From contig NC_052489.1 of the NCBI RefSeq assembly GCF_009730915.1, positions 28,575,916 to 28,639,915 of the forward strand: DNA of 64,000 nt, read 5' to 3'. Made by a program: the position numbers and the translations under genes. Numbering within the stretch: the first letter of the stretch is position 1; the number at the start of each line of letters is the position of its first letter. The notes under the pieces were generated by a model, which saw only the letters and a program-made list of their open reading frames with translations, searched no databases and was not told the DNA's origin. This document shows positions 34,542-46,590 of this stretch, in pieces. This DNA comes from Dioscorea cayenensis subsp. rotundata (taxonomy: Eukaryota > Streptophyta > Magnoliopsida > Dioscoreales > Dioscoreaceae).

Positions 34542-37500
34542 CTAGTTTTTCGGGTAATCAAAAACAAGTCCTTCTGCCACACTTCTGGTACGAGAAAGGC
34601 CGAATAACTTGTTGATGATAGCCAGTGCAAAGTCAATCACGGTTACAAGGCCTCTGCCGGTAATGAGATTCCCGTCGATGATGACATCAGTTTCATCATC
34701 AACTTGGCCAGTGAGCTTGGAAATGGTGGTAGGATGTGCGGTGGCTATTTTATCCTGTTACATGAAGATGAATGAGGATCAACATTTTCTGATTGTTCAA
34801 TTCCAAGAGTGAGGGATTGATTCATCATGGTTTACCTTAAGAAGACCTTGCTTTTGCAGGACAAAAGGGGATGAACAAATCCCGCCATATATCCTTCCTG
34901 CTAGCTTTTGTTCTTTTAGCAACTTCTTTAGGATTCTGGACTTCTGAAGTCTCTCAGAACCAGTAACTCCTCCCTGAAAATTTTGAAAGTCCAGCAAATT
35001 TGGACATAAAAAATCCATGAGATACTAACATTTGCTTGCCATTTGCATTCTAAAAGTCAACAGAAGGAAAATACATATTGAGAACATTTTTGCAGAAAAA
35101 TGGAAATAACTAACAGTACTCTACAGCTTACTGGAGAAAAATAATAATAAAGAATCCTGGGTGCATTTTACCGGAAGAATAATCAGATCATAAGTTGTGC
35201 CAGAAGCATCAGCTATAGACTTGTCTGCGACAATCTTTGTACTTTGAGATGCTACAATTTGTTTAGACTTCTCAATGGAAGCAATTACAACATACACCTT
35301 AGCCCGCCTTAGTATGTCAACCAACATTACTACTTCCATCTCTTCTGAGCCATTTGCAATTGGAATAAGAACCTGTTTAGAAGTTTCACGGAAAGTTACA
35401 AGAGCACAAATAATTCATGGTTCTTAGGTTGACCGGTCTATGCACAAAATACTTCCATTTAAGGTAGTGACCAATTATCCACATCATATTAGAGCTTTAA
35501 AAACCCTAGCTCTTCTTATATTCAGTTCAAACTAGCTCTATATTGCCACATCATTGCTGAGTGAAAACATGGTGCCACACACACTTCAGAAAAACAATGT
35601 AAAAAAAAAAAATCCTCTTACATGAGGGATCTGATCAAAAGACCAATCGATTTGATTGAATTCTTTCTTCTTATGGTGGCCACCATCATTTTTCATGAGC
35701 TGTATAAACAAGAGATGAAGAAAGCAGACTTAGGACAGATAGAAGTTTAACGATCTGAAAGAATATAAGCTGAATTTTCTCTCAACTAAAAAAATGGGAG
35801 CAAAATCTCAGTCATACAATTCATTGTAGCAATCATGCATCTCAATTGAAGGACAAAAAGTTGTTCTCACAACAAGCACCAATTGTCTCTAAATAAAATA
35901 CAAAAGAAGGTAAGCCTAAATCCTGAAAAATAGTTGAGTAAATTCACTGTCTTCTTAAAAACACATGTAGCCAAGTGCACTCATTTAAGGAAAAATGTGC
36001 TTCTGCCTAAGCTGTAAAGTAATCCACATTTAGTCCTGTTACTAAATCAATCATGGTGGGGATGGTGACAAATGTAAGTGATTATGCTTCATTGAATTTT
36101 TTGGTTCCTCAATTAAATGTAGACTATCATTCAGCTTTCATCGGAATGAAAACATATTTCTATTGCTGTATTGCATGCCTCCTTCACCAACAAACTTACA
36201 CAAGAGATAATTTGCAGAATGTATCTTGAATATTATTCTTTAGTAGCTATCCTAATTCTGTCCCAACATGAAGAGTCAATCACAATTTAAAATTTTTAAG
36301 GAAGTGAGAGTTTCGAAAACAGAGAGAACATCTTTTGATGACAAGAACAAAAAAGAAAGAAGAATCATAATAAGAAGTTACCAGAATTCCTCCAACCTCT
36401 GCTGCCACATTATCACCAAACAATTGTTGAACAAATGACAAAGCAAATTCAAAGGCAGTCCCAGGACCACGGCTTGTTGTTAGCTCTCCAGATACTTGGA
36501 TGTTTGAATCAACTGAGCGAAAAGTTGGAAGCTTGTCCTTGAAGGCAGGATGACCAGTTACCTTTCAATGCAAATAACCATTTATGAGAACCACAAAAGA
36601 ACCACTTCAGATGTTTCCCCTAATTTTTCAAACACTTGTGGTACCAGGAGGACCTAATGCTTACATGCTTTCTCTTGAGAAGACCCCAAGGTCCAAGAGC
36701 AACAGCAGGAGCAGCACATATGGCACCATATAATCTTTTTTTCTCAGCTTGTTTAACTGTGATCTGTCGAAGAATTTCACTATCCCTTAATCGTGCAGAG
36801 CCTGGCATTCCTCCCTAAATATTCATGATATAGATAGAAATTAAAGAGCAGCATACCTTGAGGGAGAACAAAAACATTTCTACAATCATGCATTGTAATA
36901 GATAGAAAGAACAGTCTTAATGAGCAATCATACTCAAATATGGATAACAAAGAGAGAAAAATTATAAACACCGCACTAGCTCCAACTTCAATTATCTAGA
37001 GAAATTTTAAAATATTTCTTTGCAAATTGCAAGGCATCTTGTTTAGTCCATACAAATCCACTTTCAGAAAATAACACATAATGCTCAACACCACAATCAA
37101 CAAATGTTTCCAATTAAAAGCCATGAGCCATGACCATTATAATAACACAGCAGAAATGGTTGTTTAAGTACCACGAGAAATATTAAATTCAGATTAAATC
37201 AAAGCAACTTGCGCTGTAGGTAGTAGCAGAATTCAAATGTTTAAATTTCAACTAATACCTGCACCAATTTTCTATCAATATATATATATATATATTAGAA
37301 CATGATATAAGGATAAGAGAAATCCACAAACCGGAAGAGCCACAAGATCGAACACCTCATCGGCACAATCCGAAATGAGAGTATCCGCTACTAGCCTGGT
37401 TCCAGAAGAGGCCATAATCTCGAGCTCAGGCTCGACGGAGGCCATGACAACATCAGCACCGGCACGGCGGAGGACGTCAACCAGAATAACCGCCTCCATC

Positions 37501-37774
37501 TCCTCACTCCCCAGTCCTACAGGCACCAAAACCTAAAAAACAAAAAAATGGAACAAAGACGAGGAGAAACCTAGATTCGATCATCAAAAGGCGAATGGAG
37601 AAAGGAGTGGAGAGAGTGGAAGACCTTCTTCTTCGGAAGAGCGGAGGATGATGGGATGGAGACAGGCGCAAGAGTGGCGCCCTTTTGCTTCGCCACCGCG
37701 CACAAGGGAGCTGGAGTTCGGGTGCGCAGCCGCGCAGGGAGAACGGGGCAAGGCCGGAGCGCCATGGCGGCCAT
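34542..37774 (-). CDS. DJ1: Tandem DJ-1/PfpI domain protein, probably plastid-targeted (DJ1B/C type)
   Basis: Eight exons (minus strand): 37774-37625, 37532-37332, 36814-36665, 36561-36382, 35699-35622, 35372-35172, 34973-34836, 34754-34542; 436 residues, every exon a whole number of codons. Residues 1-50 are Ala/Pro/Arg-rich with no acidic residue, like a chloroplast transit peptide. Two DJ-1 domains follow: [20 protein letters not shown] to [12 protein letters not shown], and [20 protein letters not shown] to [12 protein letters not shown]. Each has the conserved Glu (GSEEME) and the nucleophile-elbow Cys (AIC, GIC). Family roles include glyoxalase or deglycase-type chemistry and oxidative-stress protection. 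Arabidopsis DJ1C is needed for chloroplast development. The paired exon layout (67-codon exons starting VLVP and VLIP) records an internal duplication. Confidence 0.92.
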
Positions 37775-37789
37775 AACTCGATTGCTCTC

Positions 37790-38210
37790 TCAGTCTCAGT
37801 GAACGAGCTCGTGGAGAAACGTTGCTTCGGATTTATGATATAATAATACGGTTTTACTTTGATAACCTTTTATTATTATTATTATTAGTGGAAATTGCCA
37901 AAAAAACCCTACAACTTTGCCAAATTGCAAAACAAACCCCATAGTTTGAATCTTGCCAAAACCCTCCTTTTCAACTCCATGATTTTGAAACCCCAAAGTA
38001 CATGTAACGATTAAAGCGGAGTGTATTTAAAATTTTATGGACGAAAATCGCTGCAGAGTAGTGTACATTGCATTTCACGGTGTGAGAGGAAGTGGGTGGG
38101 TTTTTCTTAGGCATTAAACGGAGTGTTTTTATTTTTTTTATTTTTTTTATTTTTTTATATTTTTGGAAGTAAATATCATTACTACAGATTTTTATTTTTT
38201 CTAAAAAGAA

Positions 38211-38241
<31 letters not shown>

Positions 38242-38640
38242 CAAACTACTCTGGTTCAAAACCACATGATTTTATTGTAAAGGTAAACCATTGACTTTAA
38301 ACCAAAAAAATAATACTACCAACAACATCAAAAATGAGATATCACTGCAATCCAGGCTTTAGAAAATTAATAATCTCCATTCTTTTCCTCCCAAAAACTT
38401 ATTTTTCAAGTGTAATTTGTAGATGTTTGCCTGACAAAAATTGCTAGCAAAGTAGTTGAGTTCATGGGCTACAACAACCAAAATCTGGGTTGATTATAAC
38501 AACTAGAGCCTAGACAATGTTAACTTCATACAAGGAAGAGGTGAAGAATTCCATCTTTTGTTTCTTTTCCCTCAAACATAGAACGGCCTCCAATTGACAG
38601 CAGTGATGGTAGAAGATAATTCAGGAAAACTGCACATTAA
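37790..38640. other. Intergenic region upstream of the DJ-1 gene
   Basis: The promoter of the DJ-1 gene should lie at the left edge. A (TTA)n run is at 37869-37887 and a (TA)n run at 38211-38239. Near 37890-38000 a phrase like 'gccaaaa-ccct' repeats several times (ttgccaaaaaaacccta, ttgccaaattgcaaaac, ttgccaaaaccctcc), perhaps the edge of an old repeat. No gene seen. Confidence 0.45.
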
Positions 38641-38647
38641 GGCTATT

Positions 38648-41600
38648 TCAACTTTTCTGACCTTCCAGGTTGATTGGAACATCTAACCCACTAGTCAACA
38701 AAGAATTGATCATTGCCGGTATATCACTCTTCAGTGAATCTTCTAGTGCCTGATCAATGTTTACCAAAAGCAAACCAGTTAAAATCACAAAATAAATCAC
38801 ACGGAAGCTTCAATGCTCAGATTTCATTACAGGACTGGTGGATATATATCCAAAATGTTTTGCATTAAAACGACATTGCATTTCATTAGATAGAAGAGTT
38901 CTGCAAAGCAATGGAAAATGACATCCATTTGAGGAAACAAAGTGATTCTGCATTGATGATTCTTGCATGTTTAGCACTAAAAAGAAGCCATCAGTCATAA
39001 GAGAGATTCTATTTTGAAATTGATGATTGAGCAAGAAATGACACTGGATAAAAAGCATGCTTATTCAATGATTTCCTTTTCCCTGTATATGGTATTAGCT
39101 CAAAAGAGTACCTTTCTGTCGTCTTTCTTTTGTCTTTTTACCACCTCCAATGGCCATTCATTGACAAGCTTCTGAAGTTCATCAGTGAAACTTGGCTTCT
39201 TTTGGTCAGGAAGAGTCTGAGCCATTGAAAGACATAGATTCAGATAAAAGATTTAGATATGTAAATATATTGGCTTTTTTCTGGGGGAAGTATAATGTCG
39301 GCCAATGGACACATTTCTTCACATCCAAGGATTTGTGACACTCAACAGCCATTTATTTTGAGTTTGTAACAGAGCTTATTTAACTCTTTCTCTACAGAAG
39401 ATCAAGCATTCATAGAACAAAAATGAAAATTTGTTCAGTAACTCGTTTTAAATACAATTCACAGGCTTCATGTCAAGGATAATCGTAACTAATAAATAGT
39501 TCCTACCTGATAGAGAAGTTGAATGACAGCAGCAGCACCCTCAGGATTATGCTCAAGAAGAAAACCCTGTAATAGACTTGAATGAGAGCCACAAAAACTG
39601 AATACCACAATGAACAATGTATCACAATAATGTTGTGCACTTACCATAGATAGAAATGGGTAATGGAAGGGTACTAGCATTAGCCATTAGCAAACTAAAA
39701 AAGCAATATCATTGGAAAATCCAACAACTACCTGTGATTCTAAGGTAATTAGATAGCACAAACCAAAAGAATCAAGGTGCAATTTAGTAAGCATAAATAA
39801 AATTACAGTTTATGTGGGTTACTCACTTGGAAACATGAGCACTATGCTAACATAGTCTAACAAGCATGTGGTATGAAGTATCATAAGGAAAATGTTTACC
39901 TTTGCATATGCAAAACCAGTTGCAAGTGTATGCTGTTTCACAGACTTCGACCTTAGCTTATCAATTTTCCATATAGACTGAGCATCTCCTGCACAAATAA
40001 TGTCAGCAATCTTTTAAATTATGCTTACACTTATAAACCACCTAAACAAAATTAAATCTTACACAGGGTGCTGCAATCCCAAAAAATGATCATTGATGTA
40101 TGCTAAACTGAGACAACTACGATCTAACAAGAGGAGGATCACAGTAGCTTCTGTTTGAAGTTCAAGTAATCATCTTCTGAATGAGTACCACAATAAAATG
40201 TTTTAATTGCTTGTAACTAGAAAAAATACTAATTTGAAATAAATTAGAGTTGCATAAACTTAATAAATCAAGAAAGTCATCCATGACTTTCATGGAACAA
40301 CTGCAACAGATTTTAAAGGGATGGGAATGCTTATATCTCCAATGAAAGAACAAGAAGCAAACTTAATAAAGCACTAAACATTGTAACAAAGGGTGTAGTC
40401 TCCCAATGATATTCACGATAACAGTACACGCATGTAGACCATCCAGTAGTTTATGTAACAAAGGGTATAAGTCGTACCAACTTTTGCAGCAAACTCCATC
40501 CAGATATCAAATGCAGCCCTATGAAGTTTTACCCCTGCCTTGCTGAATTTCTTTGCATATTTTGATATCAAATCCCATTTGTTTGTTTTGTAGCAAATGC
40601 TGCAATTGCCAAGCCCATAATCATGATTTACATGTTAAGTAGCTCGAATATGTACCAACGGGAAATAAAATTTCTGAATGTTCTGATGATAACTTTTCAT
40701 TTGAATAGTTAACTCTTGGATATTTGTCAATGTATTTTAATAGTCCAGACACTGGTTATACTGGATGAAATTTGGCCATCATGGCCTTTCTTATTTGAGT
40801 TACAGACTAAAATTGAAATAACTAGTTTGTCTACTGCAAAGGAACAGTATAAATGGAACATCTATGACATACATCTCTGCTAAAAGATGCTTCAAAAATA
40901 TTCAATGGCCAACAGTTCATAATTAAACATATAAACAAAAACATAATGCCTTTGAGTTCCCTTAATGTTATCATGGAAAATAGTGTTCATTAAAGGCAGA
41001 CAAATAAAATAAAATAAAAAAATGAAAACTGATTCATTGTGAACTCTGCTCTAAGGAAAACAAATTGAAGCATGCTGAAAAGCACTTCCAGTATACAATG
41101 ACAGATGATGATTTATAGAGAATCATAACTCTTAATTTTTAAATAGTGATGTTATTGATCACGTACTGGTAAACCGAAACATAAAAAAACATAATAAAGC
41201 CAAAATCTATACTTTTAAGGTACCTGAAGACAATGTCTGCAGTGCCAGGTTGCAGTGGTAATGAGTTCCTTTGCAATATTTGCATGATCTTTACCATAAG
41301 CTTAGCATCATTGTGCTCTTTGGCATATGACTGTGATGAAGAATTACAGTTAATTATTTGATATGGATGAAGAAAGAAAAATGTGACCCACCACTCACCA
41401 ATAAATAATGAGCAGAACCAATAGTTGGAGTTAACCCGTAAACATTGTGTTTCCACAAGGCCTTTAAACCTGAATTCACAAAACAAAGATAAAATGAACA
41501 ATTCCTTGCTAGCAATTTCTAGTTTGCAACTTATTGATATCTTCTTTATATACATCGGTGACATAGCATAATAATTTATCATCTTATCATACAAGCTTGT

Positions 41601-44375
41601 ACTAGGATCTTATGGAAGAAACTTGCTCTCTTCAGACGTTATATTTGGGCCTATGATGCAACTTTAATGACCAATTATAAGTTAGGCCTATCATATGCTA
41701 ATGAATTCACTAACATGTGTACATTACCTGCCCTTCCCTCCAATATAAGGGTGTTGGGCTCAATGGAGAATTGAGTAATAAATTCAACTTACAAAAGACA
41801 AAAGAAATCGCAATTTATGCTGGGATAAATATAAATAAAACGTACTAAATTGGGACTGGTTTGGTTAAATCAGTTCAGTAGAATTGGTCTAATTCACCAA
41901 TTTGAGTTAAGGGCTATAACAGGCTAAGCTGCCCTGCTAACTAAAATCCAGCAGGCTCAGCTAAGTTTGATCTTGAACAACTCAGCATTGTCAGGTTAGC
42001 TCAGGGTGGCCAATAGTCCTATTGTATCTTGTAAGACCAAAACATAAAGAAGTGCTTGATTCCTAGCATGTACCAAGTTGAAAAGCTCATATAAATCATT
42101 CCTCTAGATATCATCAAACAAATTGCATACCATAGTCAAGGGCGGATGCACGGGCACAAGCTTCAGAAACTCTCATACAAAGATGGCAGTTAAAATTATC
42201 ATGAATCCGAAGGTTAGATAGCCTCTGCATCCACAACACAAAATAAATAAATAAATAAATAAAAATAAAAATTGTGAGTGTCCCTGACTCAATAAATAAT
42301 AAAGCACAACCATGAGTTGCTCTTTAGATGACGGGATAAAATGTCCTTAAAATGAAAAAGAAATTTATCAAGGTTTTTACTTAGCAGTTCAACCATTGCC
42401 ATTGGTAAAAAGGAAATAAACAGCATAATATTGACATGGTACTAATTGTGCTGCCATTGGTGAAAACACCATGCTAATGTTAAAGCTTCCTGAGTAGGAA
42501 CTTATTTACACATAATTAAACCAACAAAAAAAGGCAAACAAGATAATAATTATTAAGAGAATGAGTAAACAATTTACTAAGTCTGAAAATGACTAACAAA
42601 TATTCGGAGCTTTTGAAGCATCTCAAAGAGTAATTTAATGTCCTCCCTATTTGAACAACTTGCGATTAGCGACCACAACCAAGCATTTGGAGGCATCGTT
42701 CTTGCTTCTAATGATTTAAGCATTTTTTGGTAAAGCTCCACCACAAGCTCTGGAACAAATAGTGAGAAATTATCATAAAAAGAACTTAAAAACTTGAACA
42801 TAAGAATCAAAAAACAATTATAAATCATCAAAATAACAATATGAGCGGTCAGTGTAGCAACAGACTCCAAAGATTCCAATTTCCAACCAGAATTGTAATT
42901 CAATTCAATGATGCATTTGTTACAAAATGACTTTGAAGGCAAAGGACAAAAAGAAATGCAAGAAAAAAAAAACCCAAGTAATTCAAGTAAAGCTAGTCCT
43001 CTGAGGTCTAAGTTAGTTTAGCAAAACTAGTGAACACTTGTGTTTTCATGTTTAAAAAAAAAAAAAGATTTCAATCCTTGAAAAGATTACAGCATATGAT
43101 ACTTGCACACTGCCATCAACTTGCATGCTTCTCATAGATAAATCATCTGTTAAAATATTATATGGAACATCATCACAAGTAGACATGAATGGCTGTGTAA
43201 CATAACCCCAAGTACTTAATTAACAAATTACAATGGTGAGGATGTTAGAATACACAAATGGTATATGGACACTGCATACATACTTTCTTGGTGCACATAA
43301 TTGTGTTTTGCCCTATGTATTAGATATTTAGATCTTTGCTGCTAATTGTGCATGGGAGAACCTAATCTCCTCTTCTCCTTTCTTTGCCCGACCTTCCCAT
43401 CTATATATATTCTCCACACCTGCCTTTTCTCATAAAAATCTTTAAAAGTCCTAACTATGAGTAAGAACTATAGGATGTGGTCTAAAGTTTTAAATTTTTC
43501 CAAGTAATTAAAACAGGATTGATAGATTTTATCTAGAGCCGATCCACTCTGTTGGAGACTGGCGGCTAATTCAATGCCACATGGCATGTTATTACCTTAA
43601 CACCAGAAGAACATGCTGAAAGAACTACTCATTCGAGTCACTAACTGCACCACAACCAAGTCAAGGCTCCACAGCAAGGAAGCTAAAGTTTTGTTATGTA
43701 CAGTAGTTTTATAATACAGGCAGCTATGTTGAGTGAACATGTGAAAAATATGCACAAACACTATTAACTAGAAATACAGTGAGGAGATCAAACCTGTGGG
43801 AGGTCCAGTATCTTTCGCCGCTGTTGAAGAAAAGGAAGCTCCTACCATAGGCGACAACGGCAGAAGATGTCGCTGAGTGAAAGGTAACAAATTACCATGA
43901 CTAATTCCTACACACCAAAACCATGCCCAATCATTAAGATAATTAAAGAATAATGCATCAAAAAATTCTCTTTTTAGTTTTTTTCTCAAACAGCGAAAAA
44001 AAATACGTAAATCCAACATCTCTACCAACATTTGTGCAACAAAAAGCTCGTACAACCATTAATTCAGTAAACATTATCTAATTGAAGAACAAATTCAGCT
44101 CACTGCCTCAAACAACAACAGAGCGAGGATTCACGACACTCAAAACCAACGTATGACAGGAAAAACAACTTGACATTGACGATAGAGAATTATAAAGTCG
44201 AACCTTGGATCCCAGAATACATGGTTGAAATCCCATTCCGGGAAATCCAGCGGGTCGATTCCGAGAGCTCGCCGAGCTGCGGAGGAGGGGGGCCGATCGA
44301 GTTAGAGAACGGATGTAGGACGGAGCTCGATCTCAGTGTCCTAATGGGCACTCTCCGCAGGGCCACGATCGCCAT
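38648..44375 (-). CDS. PPR superfamily protein, 11 exons, probably mitochondrial
   Basis: Exons (minus strand): 44375-44204, 43907-43794, 42749-42598, 42224-42131, 41469-41399, 41330-41224, 40599-40478, 39988-39900, 39566-39507, 39216-39112, 38749-38648; 395 residues, all phases consistent. The N-terminus MAIVALRRVPIRTLRSSSVL is Arg/Ser-rich and lacks acidic residues, as in a mitochondrial presequence. The body is divergent helical repeat: LVVELYQKMLKSLEARTMPP, MRVSEACARASALDYG, AKLMVKIMQILQRNSLPLQP, LISKYAKKFSKAGVKLHRAA. It ends LDVPINLEGQKS. Many introns are unusual for PPR genes, most of which are intronless. It resembles the Arabidopsis protein I recall as At4g35850. There is no E, DYW or SMR domain. 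The molecular role is not known to me; an RNA-binding role in mitochondria is inferred. Confidence 0.8.
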
Positions 44376-44460
44376 GGCTAGGGTTTTCGAACCAAAGCCG
44401 CAAGGGTTTTTGGCTCCCGGGAAACAGAGAACAAAAAGAACGAGAAGCAAAAGGAAATAA

Positions 44461-44499
44461 GAGAGAGAGAGGGAGAGAGAGAGAGAGAGAGAGAGAGGG
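44461..44499. repeat. (GA)n microsatellite in the 5' region of the 11-exon PPR gene
   Basis: A GA-dinucleotide run with two GGG interruptions, about 90 bases upstream of the ATG at 44375, so probably in the 5' UTR or core promoter. Such GAGA/CT tracts are common there in plants. Confidence 0.7.
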
Positions 44500-44625
44500 A
44501 TCTATCGGGTTTCCAATTGGGCCCATAGCTTCACTGGTTGGCCCATTTGAAGTTTAAGGCCCCATATTTTTTAATAAATAATAATGAAATATTTATAATA
44601 GAGTTTTACTTTTACATGTGTTTTA

Positions 44626-44890
44626 CTCCCTCTGTTCTTTTTTATCTGTCATAAACTCATGTTCTTTTTATTTGTTATTTTTTAATATCAAAAGCATTTA
44701 TTTTTTCAAAATTACCCTAACAATTTATTCAATTCTCTTCTTGAAATTTAATATGAGAGATAAATGTGAAGATATAAATTAGAGATAATTTTGGAAAAGA
44801 TAATTAATTTTTTATTAAATTATGTGAAATAATCAACTTTCATAGTATGTGTGATTCAGTTATTCACGACAGATAAAAAGAACGAGGGAG
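44626..44890. mobile_element. Stowaway-like MITE (Tc1/mariner type)
   Basis: A 265-base element that starts ctccctctgttctttttta and ends taaaaagaacgagggag, flanked on both sides by TA (44624-44625 and 44891-44892). The terminal inverted repeat extends through tatctgtc/gacagata, about 25 bases with few mismatches. The CTCCCTC-type terminus and TA duplication define Stowaway MITEs. The interior is AT-rich and non-coding. It lies just upstream of the 11-exon PPR gene. Confidence 0.9.
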
Positions 44891-44892
44891 TA

Positions 44893-46590
44893 TTATAAAA
44901 TGACTTTTTTTTAAGTCATGGCCACATTTGTTGAGTTAATATATATAAGGAGAAAAAACAAGTAATGTGTTTGATATAATCGTTTTGGTTTTTAGTTTGT
45001 GTAAATAAAATATTTATAAAATATAAAAAAATTGTATATTTTATTATAATTATTTTATATATAGATACTTATTAATTGTTTATATAAATTTAAATGTTGT
45101 TGGGATAAAGATATCTAAAATGGATTAAATTTATGCAAACTTTGAAGTTTGAACAATCTTATCTGTTAATTATATATTATTTACATTTAATTTTTTATGC
45201 TGGCTTTAGAATATTTACAATAAAAATTTGACTTTAAAGCAAAATTTAAATACACATAAAATTATTAAAACATTCACACCAATTGAAAACATATTTATGT
45301 TCATCTACCCCTTCCTTTCCAAAAAAAAAAAATTCTAATGCAGATTCCAACGTAATGTATGCTCAACTTTTATTCTTTAAAGTAAAAGTGTCCCACAAAG
45401 AGTAAAAAGAAATAGTTGAAATTAACAATTTCATATATGTTAAGCTTACTTTTTTATTTTAATTATTTTTTTCATCCATTAAAGTTTGTATATCCCGGTG
45501 AATGGGAGCAATGTATTTAAATAGATTGATAAAATTAATTTTTGAAATCAATATTTAAATTAGTTATGTAGATAAATAATTATAGACAAAGAAAATTTAT
45601 AAAAATAGAGAGAGTATGTTATGAACACTTGCCTTGGTGTTGCCCTGGGATTGTTTATACGCTTTTTCTCTAGATGGCACAATTTTATATATCTTTATGT
45701 TAGTGTTTTTAGGTTTTTTTCTTTTTCTTTTATTTTTTCATTTTCCAATGAGTTGTGTTTTATTATTATTTCTCTCACTTGTATCGTATTATCTGTCACT
45801 TTTCTCATTGTAATTTATTTTTTAATAAATTTTGTTTATTTGTTTTTTAAAGACATAATTCAAGATTTTTTAAAAAAATCATAAATTTTAATTTTATTTT
45901 ATTATTACACAACATTTTAGTTATCATACATTTTGAATTTCAAATTTAAAGACATCCCAAGTTCCTATATTTCAAATTTATAGGGCATTAATAGATAATT
46001 GGCATCAAAGCATATATATATATATATATATAAAACATCAGCTATATATCGTTCGTAGAACGTTCATAGGTAAGAACAGTGTCAAAACATGATGCTATAT
46101 TGAGGCACAATCAAAAGTTAACGTGTTCATTAAGTTTTGATTTGGTTGATAGTTTGGTTGATGGAGATGTTACTTTACATAAATTGATTGAACGTTTTAG
46201 ATAAAAGAATCGTGCATCCAGCTTTTCACATTATTCATAAGCACAATAATATTGTTTATGAAACAGTTCGAACTCATTGGATCGAAATCTAACAGTCGAT
46301 AGCAACGTTCATAGATGATTCATTCATATATATATATATATATATATATAGAATTGTAAAATTTATATTGAACGGAGGTAAACAAAGATAATAAAAATAA
46401 ATAAATAAATAAAAAAACTTAAAAAATAGAATAATATTAAATTTCCAAAAAGGAGATTTATAAAAAGCATTTCCAGCTCTGATCCACAACCTCGAGAGTG
46501 AGACACTAAAAAATTATTCAAATCGAATTCCGACGTCTCAAACAAGCAAACCTTGTCGTTCTTATCCAATCCAAGCATTCAGCGAGAGAG
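44893..46590. other. AT-rich intergenic region upstream of MCCB
   Basis: Strongly AT-rich with (TA)n runs at 46015-46034 and 46326-46351 and a short AAAT run near 46396. The last hundred bases are less AT-rich and should be the MCCB promoter and 5' UTR. No gene, RNA or complete transposon recognised. Confidence 0.5.
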
